From: Noviherbaspirillum galbum | Lineage (GTDB): Bacteria > Pseudomonadota > Gammaproteobacteria > Burkholderiales > Burkholderiaceae_D | Length of the DNA: 64,000 nt | Direction: 5' to 3' | NCBI RefSeq assembly: GCF_010974945.1 | Contig: NZ_JAAIVB010000052.1 | Span: forward strand, 1-64,000 | Shown here: piece after piece, positions 50,589 to 59,307 of the stretch | How the letters are laid out: every line of letters starts with the position of its first letter | How positions within the stretch are numbered: the first letter of the stretch is position 1 | Made by a program: the position numbers and the translations under genes | Notes under the pieces: model-generated | Told to the model about the DNA's origin: nothing | The model's database searches: none | Seen by the model: only the letters and a program-made list of their open reading frames with translations

Positions 50589-51416
50589 ATGGCTTCTTCC
50601 ACCAACGATGCCGCCTTTGCCGGGTCGATCCCGCAGATCTACGACCGATATCTCGTGCCGCTGATCTTCAAGCCCTATGCTGCGGACATCGCGGAACGCG
50701 TCGCCGGGCTGCAGCCCGGCACGGTGCTGGAGATCGCCGCCGGCACCGGCGTCGTGACACGCCAGCTCGCCCGCTACCTGCCGCCGGCCGTAACCATCGT
50801 GGCCACCGACCTCAACCCGCCGATGCTCAACCATGCCGCCGCGATCGGCACAGCGCGCCCGGTCGAATGGCGCCAGGCGGATGCGATGCGGCTGCCTTTC
50901 GACGATGAGAGCATGGACGTGATCGTCTGCCAGTTCGGCGCCATGTTTTTTCCGGACAAGGCCAAGGCGTTTGCGGAAGCGCGCCGCGTGCTGCGGCCCG
51001 GGGGAAAATTCGTGTTCAACGTCTGGGACGGCATCGAGCATAACGAATTCGCCGACGTCATCACGGAGGCGCTCGTCGAGCTGTTCCCCACTGATCCGCC
51101 GCGCTTCCTGGCGCGCAGCCCGCACGGCTACCATGACCTTTCCGTCATCGCCGACGATCTGAAACGTGGCGGGTTCGCCGGCTCCCCCGAATTCTCCACA
51201 CTGTCGGCGCGCAGCCGCGCCGACAGCCCGGACGTTCCCGCCATCGCCTATTGCCAGGGCTCGCCGCTGCGGAGCGAGATCGAAGCCCGCATGTCGGATG
51301 AGTCGGATGGACTGGAGAACGCCACCATCCTGGCGGAACGCGCCCTGGCGGAAAGATTTGGCGCGGGCCCCATCGATGGCAAGATCCAGGCGCACGTGAT
51401 CACGGTCTCGGCTTGA
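50589..51416 (+). CDS. Class I SAM-dependent methyltransferase
   Basis: A 275-residue Methyltransf_11/25-type enzyme. It has motif I VLEIAAGTGVVTRQLARYLP, motif II with the acidic residue in VATDLNPPML, QADAMRLPFDDESMDVIVCQ for motif III and RVLRPGGKFVFNVWDG for the post-motif. It resembles the UbiE/small-molecule branch; the substrate is unknown. GAGGAGA precedes the ATG at 50589. It is followed by an outer-membrane protein gene after about 80 bases. Confidence 0.88.
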   Translation: MASSTNDAAFAGSIPQIYDRYLVPLIFKPYAADIAERVAGLQPGTVLEIAAGTGVVTRQLARYLPPAVTIVATDLNPPMLNHAAAIGTARPVEWRQADAMRLPFDDESMDVIVCQFGAMFFPDKAKAFAEARRVLRPGGKFVFNVWDGIEHNEFADVITEALVELFPTDPPRFLARSPHGYHDLSVIADDLKRGGFAGSPEFSTLSARSRADSPDVPAIAYCQGSPLRSEIEARMSDESDGLENATILAERALAERFGAGPIDGKIQAHVITVSA

Positions 51417-51499
51417 CGGCACCGGCGACCAGGCGGCCTGACCGGAACCCGCGGCCGTCGCGCCAGTCGTAAAGGAGGGCAACTTAAGGAGGAGAGTGT

Positions 51500-52273
51500 G
51501 TGACGACGCGAATCGCCGTGCTTCTGGCGCTGTCTGCAGCGACCGCCGTTCCTGCCAGCGCACAGGCGACCCGGGACGTCATCACCGTCAACCCTTACCG
51601 CCCGAGCGTGTCGAATCCCGCGGAGCCGCCGCCGCCCGGCCAGCTTGAACTGGAATTTGGCGCCCTGCACGGAAGAAGCGGGGATGCCCGCACCACCACC
51701 CTGCCCTACCTTTTCAAGCTCGGCCTCGCCGACAACTGGGGATTCCTGCTCGGCGGCGACGCCTACATCTGGTCGCGCGACGATCAAGGACAGCGCGAAC
51801 GCGGCGTGGGCGACACCAGCCTGACGCTCAAGCGCGCCTATCCCGTCAACGAGAGCACCAGCCTGGGCTGGGAAGCCACCGCCACGGTGCCGACCGCGAA
51901 GGAAAGCCTCGGCGCCGGCAAGGCCGACTACACCCTCAACGGCATCTACAGCCGCGACATGGGCGAGCTGCACCTCGACGTCAACCTGAATGCCACCCGC
52001 GTCGGCAATCCCGAGCCCGGCACGGCCAGGATGGCGCAGGGCCTCTCCGTCGCCCTCTCGGCCAACTTCGCGCATGACTGGAGCGGCACCGCCGAACTCT
52101 CCGGCACCCATCGCACCGGCGTCGCGGCCGATGCGCAACTCCTCGCCGCGATTGCGTACAGCCCGGGGAAGCGTTATGCCGTGGACGTCGGCATCGCAAG
52201 GGGATTGACCAGGGGAGCGCAGGACTGGGCCGTCTTCAGCGGATTCGTGATCCCGCTCGGGAAGTTCTGGTAG
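51500..52273 (+). CDS. Outer-membrane beta-barrel protein (phenol-degradation MetA-like/transporter family)
   Basis: A 257-residue exported protein. It starts at GTG 51500 with an AAGGAGGAGAG ribosome binding site, has a Sec signal peptide (MTTRIAVLLALSAATAVPAS ending AQA) and alternating-strand sequence throughout. It ends in a C-terminal aromatic residue (FVIPLGKFW), the outer-membrane barrel signature. Strands such as LPYLFKLGLADNWGFLLGGD and VGDTSLTLKRAYP resemble the MetA/DUF family of hydrophobic-compound channels. The substrate is unknown. Confidence 0.75.
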   Translation: MTTRIAVLLALSAATAVPASAQATRDVITVNPYRPSVSNPAEPPPPGQLELEFGALHGRSGDARTTTLPYLFKLGLADNWGFLLGGDAYIWSRDDQGQRERGVGDTSLTLKRAYPVNESTSLGWEATATVPTAKESLGAGKADYTLNGIYSRDMGELHLDVNLNATRVGNPEPGTARMAQGLSVALSANFAHDWSGTAELSGTHRTGVAADAQLLAAIAYSPGKRYAVDVGIARGLTRGAQDWAVFSGFVIPLGKFW

Positions 52274-52320
52274 GGCAGGCTCGCCGGGCAGCGCGGCCGA
52301 ATATGCGGGACAATGCCGGG

Positions 52321-53538
52321 ATGACCATTTCCCCCTCTCCCCAGCAGAAGCGCGAGAAGACGTTCTCGCTGCTGTTCGCATTCGCCATCGTCCTCGTTGC
52401 CATCAATCTTCGTCCCGCCCTGTCCGGCGTCGGTCCGCTGCTGAGCGCGATCCGGTCGACGATAGGCTTGTCGGCTGCGGGCGCGGGCGGCCTGACCACG
52501 CTTCCCGTGCTGTGCTTCGGCATCATTGCCCCGCTCGGCCCGCTGCTGGCGCGGCGGTTTTCCACCGAACGCACCATCCTCTTCGCCTTGCTTGCCCTGG
52601 CGGCAAGCATCGTCCTGCGCATTTTCCTTGGCCTGCCAGGATTGTTCGCCGGCACCTTCCTGTGCGGCGCCAGCATCGGCGTGGTCATGGTCCTGCTGCC
52701 CAGCATTCTCAAGCGTGAATTCTCGAAGGAAATCAGCTTCATCACCGGGCTGTACACCATGGCATTGTCACTCGGCGCGGCCATCGCAGCGGGCGTGGCG
52801 GTGCCCTTGCAGCGGCTGGCCGGCGGCGACTGGCGCGTGGCGCTGGCGTTCTGGAGCCTTCCCGCCCTCCTCGGCACCGCCGCCTGGGCGGCCACCGGCC
52901 TGCGCAGGCATGCGGGCGAAAGCCAGGCGCGCCAGCGCGTGTCGGGCCTGAGCCGCAGCGGCACGGCATGGCAGGTCGCGCTGTACATGGGGTTCCAGTC
53001 GGTGCTCGCGTATTGCGTGTTCACCTGGCTGCCCAGCATCCTGACCGATCGCGGCTTGTCCGCCGTGACCGCCGGGGCGATCCTGTCGACGTCGATCGGC
53101 GCGCAACTCGTGACCGCCTTGTCGGGTCCGTGGCTTGCGACGCGCGGCCGGGACCAGCGCCTCATCGCCGCGGTCATGATGGGGCTGACGCTGGTTGGGC
53201 TGATGGCCTGCATGTATGCGCCCATCCAGATGATCTGGTGGTCGGCCATCATCCTCGGGCTCGGCCAGGGCGGCAGCTTCAGCGTGGGCACCATCATGGT
53301 GGTGCTGCGCTCGCCGAACCCGCAAGTGGTGGCATCGCTGTCGGGCATGACCCAGTTCGTCGGCTACCTGCTGGCGGCAACCGGCCCCTTCTTCGCCGGA
53401 TTGCTGCGCGACATCAGCAAGGGCTGGGACCTGACGGCGGTGTTTTTCTTCGTCGTCAGCGTCGGCGCGATGGCGGCCGGCATCGGCGCGGGCCGGGCGC
53501 GCCACATCAAGCTTTCCGGGATGGCCGAGGCCGGCTAG
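52321..53538 (+). CDS. MFS transporter, CynX/NimT (cyanate transporter-like) family
   Basis: A 405-residue 12-helix carrier with the CynX hallmarks VAINLRPALSGVGPLLSAIR in helix 1, GGLTTLPVLCFGIIAPLGP, and a second-half LSGPWLATRGRDQRLIAAVM. CynX proteins carry cyanate, nitroimidazoles or small acids; the cargo is unknown. The next gene is an allantoate amidohydrolase, but a terminator hairpin separates them. Starts at 52303 and 52321 are both possible; neither has a strong ribosome binding site. Confidence 0.85.
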   Translation: MTISPSPQQKREKTFSLLFAFAIVLVAINLRPALSGVGPLLSAIRSTIGLSAAGAGGLTTLPVLCFGIIAPLGPLLARRFSTERTILFALLALAASIVLRIFLGLPGLFAGTFLCGASIGVVMVLLPSILKREFSKEISFITGLYTMALSLGAAIAAGVAVPLQRLAGGDWRVALAFWSLPALLGTAAWAATGLRRHAGESQARQRVSGLSRSGTAWQVALYMGFQSVLAYCVFTWLPSILTDRGLSAVTAGAILSTSIGAQLVTALSGPWLATRGRDQRLIAAVMMGLTLVGLMACMYAPIQMIWWSAIILGLGQGGSFSVGTIMVVLRSPNPQVVASLSGMTQFVGYLLAATGPFFAGLLRDISKGWDLTAVFFFVVSVGAMAAGIGAGRARHIKLSGMAEAG

Positions 53539-53561
53539 AACGCGTGGCTGGACTGTCCCGT

Positions 53562-53580
53562 CCGCGGGGAAGACCCGCGG
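53562..53580 (+). terminator. Rho-independent-like terminator after the CynX-like gene
   Basis: CCGCGGG-GAAGA-CCCGCGG forms a seven-base GC stem, followed shortly by ATTTTCC. It lies 23 bases after the stop codon and before the promoter of the allantoate amidohydrolase gene. Confidence 0.55.
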
Positions 53581-53612
53581 GCGGAGCGATTTTCCGTTCC
53601 GGCGCGCAAATT

Positions 53613-53624
53613 ATTGTATACAAT
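53613..53624. promoter_or_regulatory. Palindrome ATTGTATACAAT, candidate GntR (FadR-type) operator
   Basis: A perfect 12-base palindrome 46 bases before the allantoate amidohydrolase ATG. A related GTATAC stands 6 bases downstream (53629-53634). It fits the GntR/FadR-type pattern TNGTNNNACNA. The same ATTGTNNACAAT pattern occurs at 57490 and 62428. Confidence 0.55.
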
Positions 53625-53670
53625 ATCGGTATACGTTATATACTGCGCGGGTACGGACACGGAGACTGGC

Positions 53671-54930
53671 ATGACACGGGAAAGAAGCATCGGCGACACC
53701 ATCCTGCAGTGGGCCGAGGAACTGGCGAACCATACGGAAACGCCGGGAATGATGACGCGCACCTACCTGACGGAGGCGCATCGCGGCGCGGCGGGACAGA
53801 TCGCGCGCTGGATGAGCGAAGCCGGCATGAACGTCCGTACCGACCAGGCCGGCAACGTGATCGGCCGCTACGAAGCGTCGAATCAAGCAACGACGGGCGC
53901 CAGGGCGCTGCTGACCGGATCGCACTTCGACACGGTGCCCAACGGCGGCAAGTTCGACGGCAATCTCGGCGTGCTGCTGCCGATCGCCTGCATCGCCGAG
54001 TGGAACCGCCGGCAGAAGCGGTTTCCGTTCGCCATCGATGTCATCGGCTTCGCCGAAGAGGAAGGCGTCCGCTTCAAGGCCACGCTGCTCGGCAGCCGGG
54101 CCATCGCAGGCACCTTCGACCTCGCGGTCCTCGACAAGAGGGATGAGCATGGCGTGGCGATGCGCGAGGCAATGGGCGCCGCCGGCCTGTCCTTCCCCCG
54201 CCTGGCCGAGGCCGCTTACCGCCCGCAGGACGTGGCGGCCTTCGTCGAAGTGCACATCGAGCAAGGCCCGGTGCTGCTCGACGCAGGCTTGCCGGTGGGC
54301 GTGGTGACGGCCATCTCGGGCGCCTCGCGCTTCATGGTGACGGTCCATGGGCTGTCCGGCCACGCCGGCACGGTGCCCATGGGCTTGCGGCGGGACGCCG
54401 CGATGGCCGCCGCCGAGATCGGCCTGTACATCGAAAGCCGCTGCGCCGGCATCCCGGGACTCGTGGGGACCGTCGGCCGGCTGGAAGTGGTGCGCGGCGC
54501 GGCGAACGTCGTTCCGGGCGAAGCCCTCTTCTCGATCGACATCCGCGCCGAAACGGACGAGGTGCGCCGCGCGGCGGTGCAGGACGTCCTTGCCTTCATG
54601 GACGTCGTTGCCGCCCGCCGCAAGGTCCGGCTCGACGTGGTGCCTACCCATGAGGCGCGCAGCGTTCCCTGCGCGCCGTGGCTGCAGCAGCGGCTCGCCG
54701 ACGCGGCGGCATCGCTCGGCCTCGAAGCAAGGCGCCTGCCCTCGGGCGCCGGGCACGATGCCATGGCCATCGCCGCGATCACAGACGTTGCCATGCTCTT
54801 CGTGCGCTGCGGCAATGGCGGCATCAGCCACCATCCGTCGGAAACCATGACCGCCGAGGACGCCGAGACCGCCGCCCGCGTATTCAGCCGCTTCGTCGAA
54901 AATTTTGCGGACGCCCCCACGCTCAAATGA
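53671..54930 (+). CDS. M20-family Zn-dependent hydrolase, probable allantoate amidohydrolase
   Basis: A 419-residue amidase of the hydantoinase/carbamoylase branch. The metal ligands are visible in LTGSHFDTVPNGGKFDGNLG, GFAEEEGVRFKATLLGSRAI, EVHIEQGPVLL and near the end in CGNGGISHHPSE, with SGAGHDAMAIAA for substrate binding. In a purine cluster, allantoate to ureidoglycine (AllC role) is most likely; N-carbamoyl-amino-acid hydrolase is the alternative. GGAG lies six bases before the ATG at 53671. Confidence 0.85.
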   Translation: MTRERSIGDTILQWAEELANHTETPGMMTRTYLTEAHRGAAGQIARWMSEAGMNVRTDQAGNVIGRYEASNQATTGARALLTGSHFDTVPNGGKFDGNLGVLLPIACIAEWNRRQKRFPFAIDVIGFAEEEGVRFKATLLGSRAIAGTFDLAVLDKRDEHGVAMREAMGAAGLSFPRLAEAAYRPQDVAAFVEVHIEQGPVLLDAGLPVGVVTAISGASRFMVTVHGLSGHAGTVPMGLRRDAAMAAAEIGLYIESRCAGIPGLVGTVGRLEVVRGAANVVPGEALFSIDIRAETDEVRRAAVQDVLAFMDVVAARRKVRLDVVPTHEARSVPCAPWLQQRLADAAASLGLEARRLPSGAGHDAMAIAAITDVAMLFVRCGNGGISHHPSETMTAEDAETAARVFSRFVENFADAPTLK

Positions 54931-54988
54931 TGCCGCGCCGCCCGGTGGCGGCGCCCCAGACAGACCACACCCTCCAGAAGGAAATGAC

Positions 54989-56614
54989 ATGACTACCATC
55001 CTCATCGACGGCTTTACCCTTACAGCGGAACAGGTCGTTGCCGTGGCGCGCAATCCGGGCATCAAGGTCGGCCTCGCCGATTCTTCGCGCGCCGCCCTCA
55101 AGGAAAGCCGCGACTACATCGAAGCGACCTGGATGAACGACGACGCGCCGATGATGTACAGCTTCAATACCGGCGTCGGCCTGCTGAAGGACACCCGCGT
55201 CAAGGTCGAGCACATCGAGTTGTTCCAGACCCAGCTCATCAAGGCGCATGCCGCGGGCATGGGCGAACCGTTTTCGGAGGAAGTCAGCCGGGCCACCATG
55301 CTGCTGCGCGCCAATGCCTTCGCCAGCAATTATTCCGCGCCGCGCGTGGAAGTGGTTGACCGCCTGCTCGCCTTCCTGAACGCGGGCATCCATCCCCTCA
55401 TGCCGCAGAAAGGATCCGTCGGCGCATCGGGCGACCTCGCTCCCCTCGCCTACCTCGCCGCCGCCATCGCCGGTTTCGACGAGGCGGAAGTCATGTACCA
55501 GGGGCGGCGCATGCGCGCCGCCGAGGCCATCGAGCAGGCGGGCATCGGTCCGGTAAAGTTCGACTTGAAGGCAAAGGACGCCTCCGCCCTGATCAATGGC
55601 TGCACCGCCTCGCTGGCCGTCGCAGCGCTGGCCGCCCACGACGCCCGGCACCTGCTGTCCGACGCCTGCCTGTCCCTCGGACTGACGCTGGAAGCGATGC
55701 GCGCCGACATGTCGGCATTCGATCCGCGCATCCACAAGGCCCGCCCGCATCCGGGACAGATCAAGACCGCCGCCATCGTGCGCAAGCTGCTCGAAGGGTC
55801 CACGCGCACCACCCACGAGGCGCGGGCGGTGCAGTTTCCCGAGGAACTCCGCCGGACCGACATCCCCTACACGCCCCGCATCCAGGACGTGTACTCGCTG
55901 CGCTGCTCGCCGCAGGTATATGGCCCAGTCTTCGATGCCCTCGACTACATCGACACCATCGTCACCAACGAAACCAATTCCGCCACCGACAATCCGCTCA
56001 TCTTCGGCAAGGAAGGCGGCGGCTTCGAAATCATTTCCGGCGGCAACTTCCACGGCCAGTATCTCGCCCAGGCGATGGACCTGCTGGCAATGGCCGTGGC
56101 CGATCTCGGCAGTATCTGCGAGCGGCGCATCAACCGCCTGATCGATCCGACCTTGTCCTGGGGCTTGCCGCGCAATCTCATGTCCGGCATCCGCGGCGTG
56201 AATACCGGCTATCCGGTGGTGCAGTGCTCGATGAGTTCGCTGGTGATGGAGAACCGCACGCTGTGCATGCCGGGCAGCGTGGACAGCGTGCCGGCGAAAG
56301 GCAACAGCGAGGATCACGTCTCGAATTCCACCTGGTGCGCACGCAAGGCCGCCACCGTGGTCGAGAACACGCAATACATCGTCGGCGTGGAGATGCTGTT
56401 CGCGGCGCAGGCGCTGACCATGACGGAAGGACTGCTGCCGGGATTCGTGCTCGGGAAAGGCACGCAGGCGGCATACGAGGAAATCCGCCGCCAGATCCCC
56501 GCCTGCCTGGACGGGGACCGCTGGTTCCACGATGACATCGCCGCGGCGCGGTCCTTCGTGAAGTCCGGTTCGGTGCGCGCCGCGGTGGAAGCGCGGATCG
56601 GCAGGTTCGCCTGA
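54989..56614 (+). CDS. Aromatic amino acid ammonia-lyase (HAL/PAL family)
   Basis: A 541-residue lyase with the MIO-forming triad Ala146-Ser147-Gly148 in GSVGASGDLAPLAYLAAAIA and the catalytic Tyr57 in MMYSFNTGVGLL. Other family motifs are NGCTASLAVAALAAHDARHL, the DNPLIFG loop and NFHGQYLAQAMDLLAMAVAD. It eliminates ammonia from His, Phe or Tyr via the MIO group. It is not in a hut operon, so the substrate is open; histidine is the default. AAGGAA lies five bases before ATG 54989. It follows the allantoate amidohydrolase by 58 bases, probably in one operon. Confidence 0.88.
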   Translation: MTTILIDGFTLTAEQVVAVARNPGIKVGLADSSRAALKESRDYIEATWMNDDAPMMYSFNTGVGLLKDTRVKVEHIELFQTQLIKAHAAGMGEPFSEEVSRATMLLRANAFASNYSAPRVEVVDRLLAFLNAGIHPLMPQKGSVGASGDLAPLAYLAAAIAGFDEAEVMYQGRRMRAAEAIEQAGIGPVKFDLKAKDASALINGCTASLAVAALAAHDARHLLSDACLSLGLTLEAMRADMSAFDPRIHKARPHPGQIKTAAIVRKLLEGSTRTTHEARAVQFPEELRRTDIPYTPRIQDVYSLRCSPQVYGPVFDALDYIDTIVTNETNSATDNPLIFGKEGGGFEIISGGNFHGQYLAQAMDLLAMAVADLGSICERRINRLIDPTLSWGLPRNLMSGIRGVNTGYPVVQCSMSSLVMENRTLCMPGSVDSVPAKGNSEDHVSNSTWCARKAATVVENTQYIVGVEMLFAAQALTMTEGLLPGFVLGKGTQAAYEEIRRQIPACLDGDRWFHDDIAAARSFVKSGSVRAAVEARIGRFA

Positions 56615-56675
56615 GCAGGCAGGCGGCGGCAGGCTCAGTCCCGGCGGAAGGAACGCCGCGCTGCCATGGCGGCGT

Positions 56676-57416
56676 TCATTTCCGGGACGGCTTGCGCAGC
56701 GCCGCCCGCAGGTCGAAGCGCTGCTCCGGGCGCTGCAGCATGCGGCAGGCGCATTGTTCGAGGTGCTGGGCCATCCTGTTGACGGCGGCGTTGGCGTTTC
56801 GCTTTTCCAGCGCGTCCAGCACGGCGAAGTGTTCGTCGAACGAGCAAGGCTGTTGCGCGCCGCCTTCGTTCGACGAGGAGATCAGCAAGGTGGTGCGGCA
56901 GACGAGGCGGCGGAGCATGTCGACCAGCAGCGCGTTGCCGCTCAGCCTGGCAAGCTCCATGTGAAAGTCGGCGGACAGGCGGATCCAGAGCGGCCGGTTG
57001 CCTGACAGGTAGGCGTCCCGCTCCTGCTCCACCATCTTGCGCAGCGCGTGAAGCTGCTGGCTGCCGATTTCGCCCGATTCGCCGGACTCGCCGACCTTCT
57101 GCACGACGAAACGCTCCAGCACCTGGCGCAGCTCGAACATGTCTTCCGCTTCGCGTTCGTCCGGGCTGGCGATGAAGGCGCCGCGGTTTGGTTCGAGGTC
57201 GACCAGTCCGTCGGCCGCCAGCCTGGACAGGACCTTGCGCACGCTGTGGCGCGCGATTTCATAGATTTCGCTCAGCGCCTGCTCGGTCAGCTTGGTGCCC
57301 GCGGGAAGCCGGTGTTCCATGATGCCGTCGTAGATTTCATAGTACATCTGCTCTTCCGGGGCGACGTCCTTCGCGGGAGCGGAACGCGATGCCGTGGCCG
57401 GCCTGGTGCGCGACAT
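56676..57416 (-). CDS. GntR-family transcriptional regulator (FadR/FCD subfamily)
   Basis: A 246-residue regulator. It has an N-terminal winged helix (YYEIYDGIMEHRLPAGTKLT, LSEIYEIARHSVRKVLSRLA, LVDLEPNRGAFIA) and a C-terminal all-helical FCD domain with the metal-binding pattern in FHMELARLSGNALLVDML and SFDEHFAVLDALEKRNANAA. It probably senses an acid or ureide metabolite. A start 15 bases earlier is possible. It is divergent from a LysR gene, with the palindrome at 57490 between them. Confidence 0.9.
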   Translation of the reverse strand: MSRTRPATASRSAPAKDVAPEEQMYYEIYDGIMEHRLPAGTKLTEQALSEIYEIARHSVRKVLSRLAADGLVDLEPNRGAFIASPDEREAEDMFELRQVLERFVVQKVGESGESGEIGSQQLHALRKMVEQERDAYLSGNRPLWIRLSADFHMELARLSGNALLVDMLRRLVCRTTLLISSSNEGGAQQPCSFDEHFAVLDALEKRNANAAVNRMAQHLEQCACRMLQRPEQRFDLRAALRKPSRK

Positions 57417-57489
57417 GATCGATGACTCCATTTCCGGCTGGGTTCCGGGACTAAACATTCGGGTTGCCAGCATGCAGCCGGCGACCGAG

Positions 57490-57501
57490 ATTGTCAACAA
57501 T
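57490..57501. promoter_or_regulatory. ATTGTCAACAAT, candidate GntR operator
   Basis: A near-palindrome between the divergent GntR (57416) and LysR (57516) genes, identical to the site at 62428 and matching the site at 53613 at all outer positions. It fits autoregulation of the GntR gene. Confidence 0.55.
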
Positions 57502-57515
57502 CCGCAGGCAAGACC

Positions 57516-58427
57516 ATGGACAAGTTCAAGCAGATAGAAGCATTCGTCGAGGTCGTCGACAAGGGCAGCCTCGCCAAGGCCGCCCTCGCGCAGCAGGTGA
57601 CGCCGGTGATGCTCGGACGCCGCATCGACGCGCTCGAAAAACGGCTCGGGGTGAAGCTCATGCACCGCACGACCCGGCACCTCACCCTGACGGAACAGGG
57701 CATGCTTTTCCTGGACCAGTGCCGCCAGCTGCTCAGCGAACTCGACCGCGCGGAAACCCTGGTTTCGGAAGGAAGGCACAAGGCGACCGGACATCTCATC
57801 GTGTCCGCGCCGGCCGCCTTCGGCCGCAAGCACGTGGCGCCGCATGCGCCCGGCTTCCTTGCGAGCAATCCGGAAGTGCGCATGTCGTTCAACCTGACCG
57901 ACCGCGTGGTCGACCTGGTGCGGGAAGGCTATGACCTGAGCATTCGCATCGGCGGCGCGATCGATCCGAATTTCGTGGCCGTCAAGCTGGCGGGCAACAA
58001 GCGCGTAGTCTGCGCCACACCCGAGTACCTGAGCCGTCGCGGCACGCCAAGAACGCTGGACGACCTCGAGCATCATCAATGCCTCGCGTTCAACCTGCAG
58101 GGCGGCCAGCAGCGCGGCTGGTATTTCCAGGAGAAAGGCAAGCCGGTCACCGTCAGGGTCAATGGCAGCCTCGATTGCAACGACGGGGAACTCTTGCACC
58201 GCTGGGCATGCGAGGGTCTGGGGCTTGCTTGGCGCTCCACCTGGGAAATCCAGTCCGAGCTCGCGTCGGGACGGCTCGTGACCGTGCTGGACGAATATGC
58301 GCTCGATCACTACGACATCATGGCGGTGTATCCGCAGCAACGCCACCTGCCGGCCAAGGTGCGCTTCTTCATCGACATGCTCAAGTCGGTCTACGCCGGA
58401 CCGGGATACTGGACCCGCGCCGCATAG
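57516..58427 (+). CDS. LysR-family transcriptional regulator
   Basis: A 303-residue regulator with the N-terminal helix-turn-helix (MDKFKQIEAFVEVVDKGSLA, QQVTPVMLGRRIDALEKRLG, LMHRTTRHLTLTEQG) and a LysR substrate-binding domain. It belongs to the branch often acting on single nearby oxidoreductase genes. It is divergent from a GntR gene within the purine island; the target is unknown. Confidence 0.9.
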   Translation: MDKFKQIEAFVEVVDKGSLAKAALAQQVTPVMLGRRIDALEKRLGVKLMHRTTRHLTLTEQGMLFLDQCRQLLSELDRAETLVSEGRHKATGHLIVSAPAAFGRKHVAPHAPGFLASNPEVRMSFNLTDRVVDLVREGYDLSIRIGGAIDPNFVAVKLAGNKRVVCATPEYLSRRGTPRTLDDLEHHQCLAFNLQGGQQRGWYFQEKGKPVTVRVNGSLDCNDGELLHRWACEGLGLAWRSTWEIQSELASGRLVTVLDEYALDHYDIMAVYPQQRHLPAKVRFFIDMLKSVYAGPGYWTRAA

Positions 58428-58449
58428 TTCATCATTGCCTGGCAGGGAC

Positions 58450-58461
58450 TTCTTATACAAT
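58450..58461. promoter_or_regulatory. Degenerate copy of the GntR motif
   Basis: TTCTTATACAAT matches ATTGTATACAAT at 9 of 12 positions and lies 85 bases before the second GntR gene. It is weak on its own. Confidence 0.3.
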
Positions 58462-58545
58462 GAAAGGACCCTTGAAGCCGTTGCTGGCATCGCCGGCATT
58501 CCCGGCCCGTCAAGGCGAACCCCAACACGCAGGACAGCAGGACAC

Positions 58546-59238
58546 ATGACCACAACACAGGACGACAGCGGCCCCGGAAAAGGCTCGAAGTGGATCGCCG
58601 ACGACATCGCGGCGGCCATCGCCTCGCGCCAGCTTCCGCCGGGCACCCGCCTGCGCGAGGAAGCCTTGTCCCGCGCCTATTCGGTGAGCAGGACCAAGAT
58701 CCGCGCCGCGCTTCTCATCCTGTCGAAGGACAAGCTGATCGACATGGTGCCCGACAAGGGCGCTTTCGTGAGCCAGCCGACGGAACAGGAAGCCCGCGAC
58801 ATCTTCGCCGCCCGCCGCCTGATCGAGGGTGCGCTGGCGCGTGAATTCGTCGGCAAGGCGAAGGCCAGCGATTTCAAGATGCTGGAACGGCATTTGCGCG
58901 AGGAGCGCGATGCCTTGTCCGGAAAGAATTCCAAGCAGCGATCGCAATTGCTCGGCGACTTTCATGTCCTGCTGGCGCAGGCGGTCGGCAACCAGGTGCT
59001 GACCGAAATCCTGCAGGAGCTGGTTGCCCGCAGCTCGCTCATTACCATGCTCTACCAGTCCGAGCGGGATGCCGCCTGTTCCGCCGATGAGCACGTGGAA
59101 TTCCTGGCGGCGGCCAAGGCCGGCGATGCGGACAAGGCCGTACAGCTGATGGTTGCCCATCTCGACCATGTCGAGACGGCATTGCAGTTCGATCACGCCG
59201 GCGGCAAGAAAGACCTGGTGTCAGCGCTGCTCAGTTGA
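58546..59238 (+). CDS. GntR-family transcriptional regulator (FadR/FCD subfamily)
   Basis: A 230-residue regulator starting MTTTQDDSGPGKGSKWIADD. The winged helix (AAAIASRQLPPGTRLREEAL, YSVSRTKIRAALLILSKDKL, VPDKGAFVSQPT) is followed by an FCD effector domain with LGDFHVLLAQAVGNQVLTEI and SADEHVEFLAAAKAGDADKA. It lies next to the converging uraD-puuE-permease operon and probably regulates purine catabolism. Its stop codon lies in a 15-base tandem duplication. Confidence 0.9.
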   Translation: MTTTQDDSGPGKGSKWIADDIAAAIASRQLPPGTRLREEALSRAYSVSRTKIRAALLILSKDKLIDMVPDKGAFVSQPTEQEARDIFAARRLIEGALAREFVGKAKASDFKMLERHLREERDALSGKNSKQRSQLLGDFHVLLAQAVGNQVLTEILQELVARSSLITMLYQSERDAACSADEHVEFLAAAKAGDADKAVQLMVAHLDHVETALQFDHAGGKKDLVSALLS

Positions 59239-59260
59239 GTTTGGCTCAGTTGAGTTTGGC
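59231..59260 (+). repeat. 15-bp tandem duplication at the end of a GntR gene
   Basis: TCAGTTGAGTTTGGC occurs twice in immediate succession (59231-59245, 59246-59260). The first copy contains the GntR stop codon TGA (59236-59238). It looks like a replication-slippage event without effect on the protein. Confidence 0.8.
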
Positions 59261-59307
59261 TGGGACGAGGTGAGCCCGGCCGCGCCCATCGCGGACGGAC
59301 CGATGCC

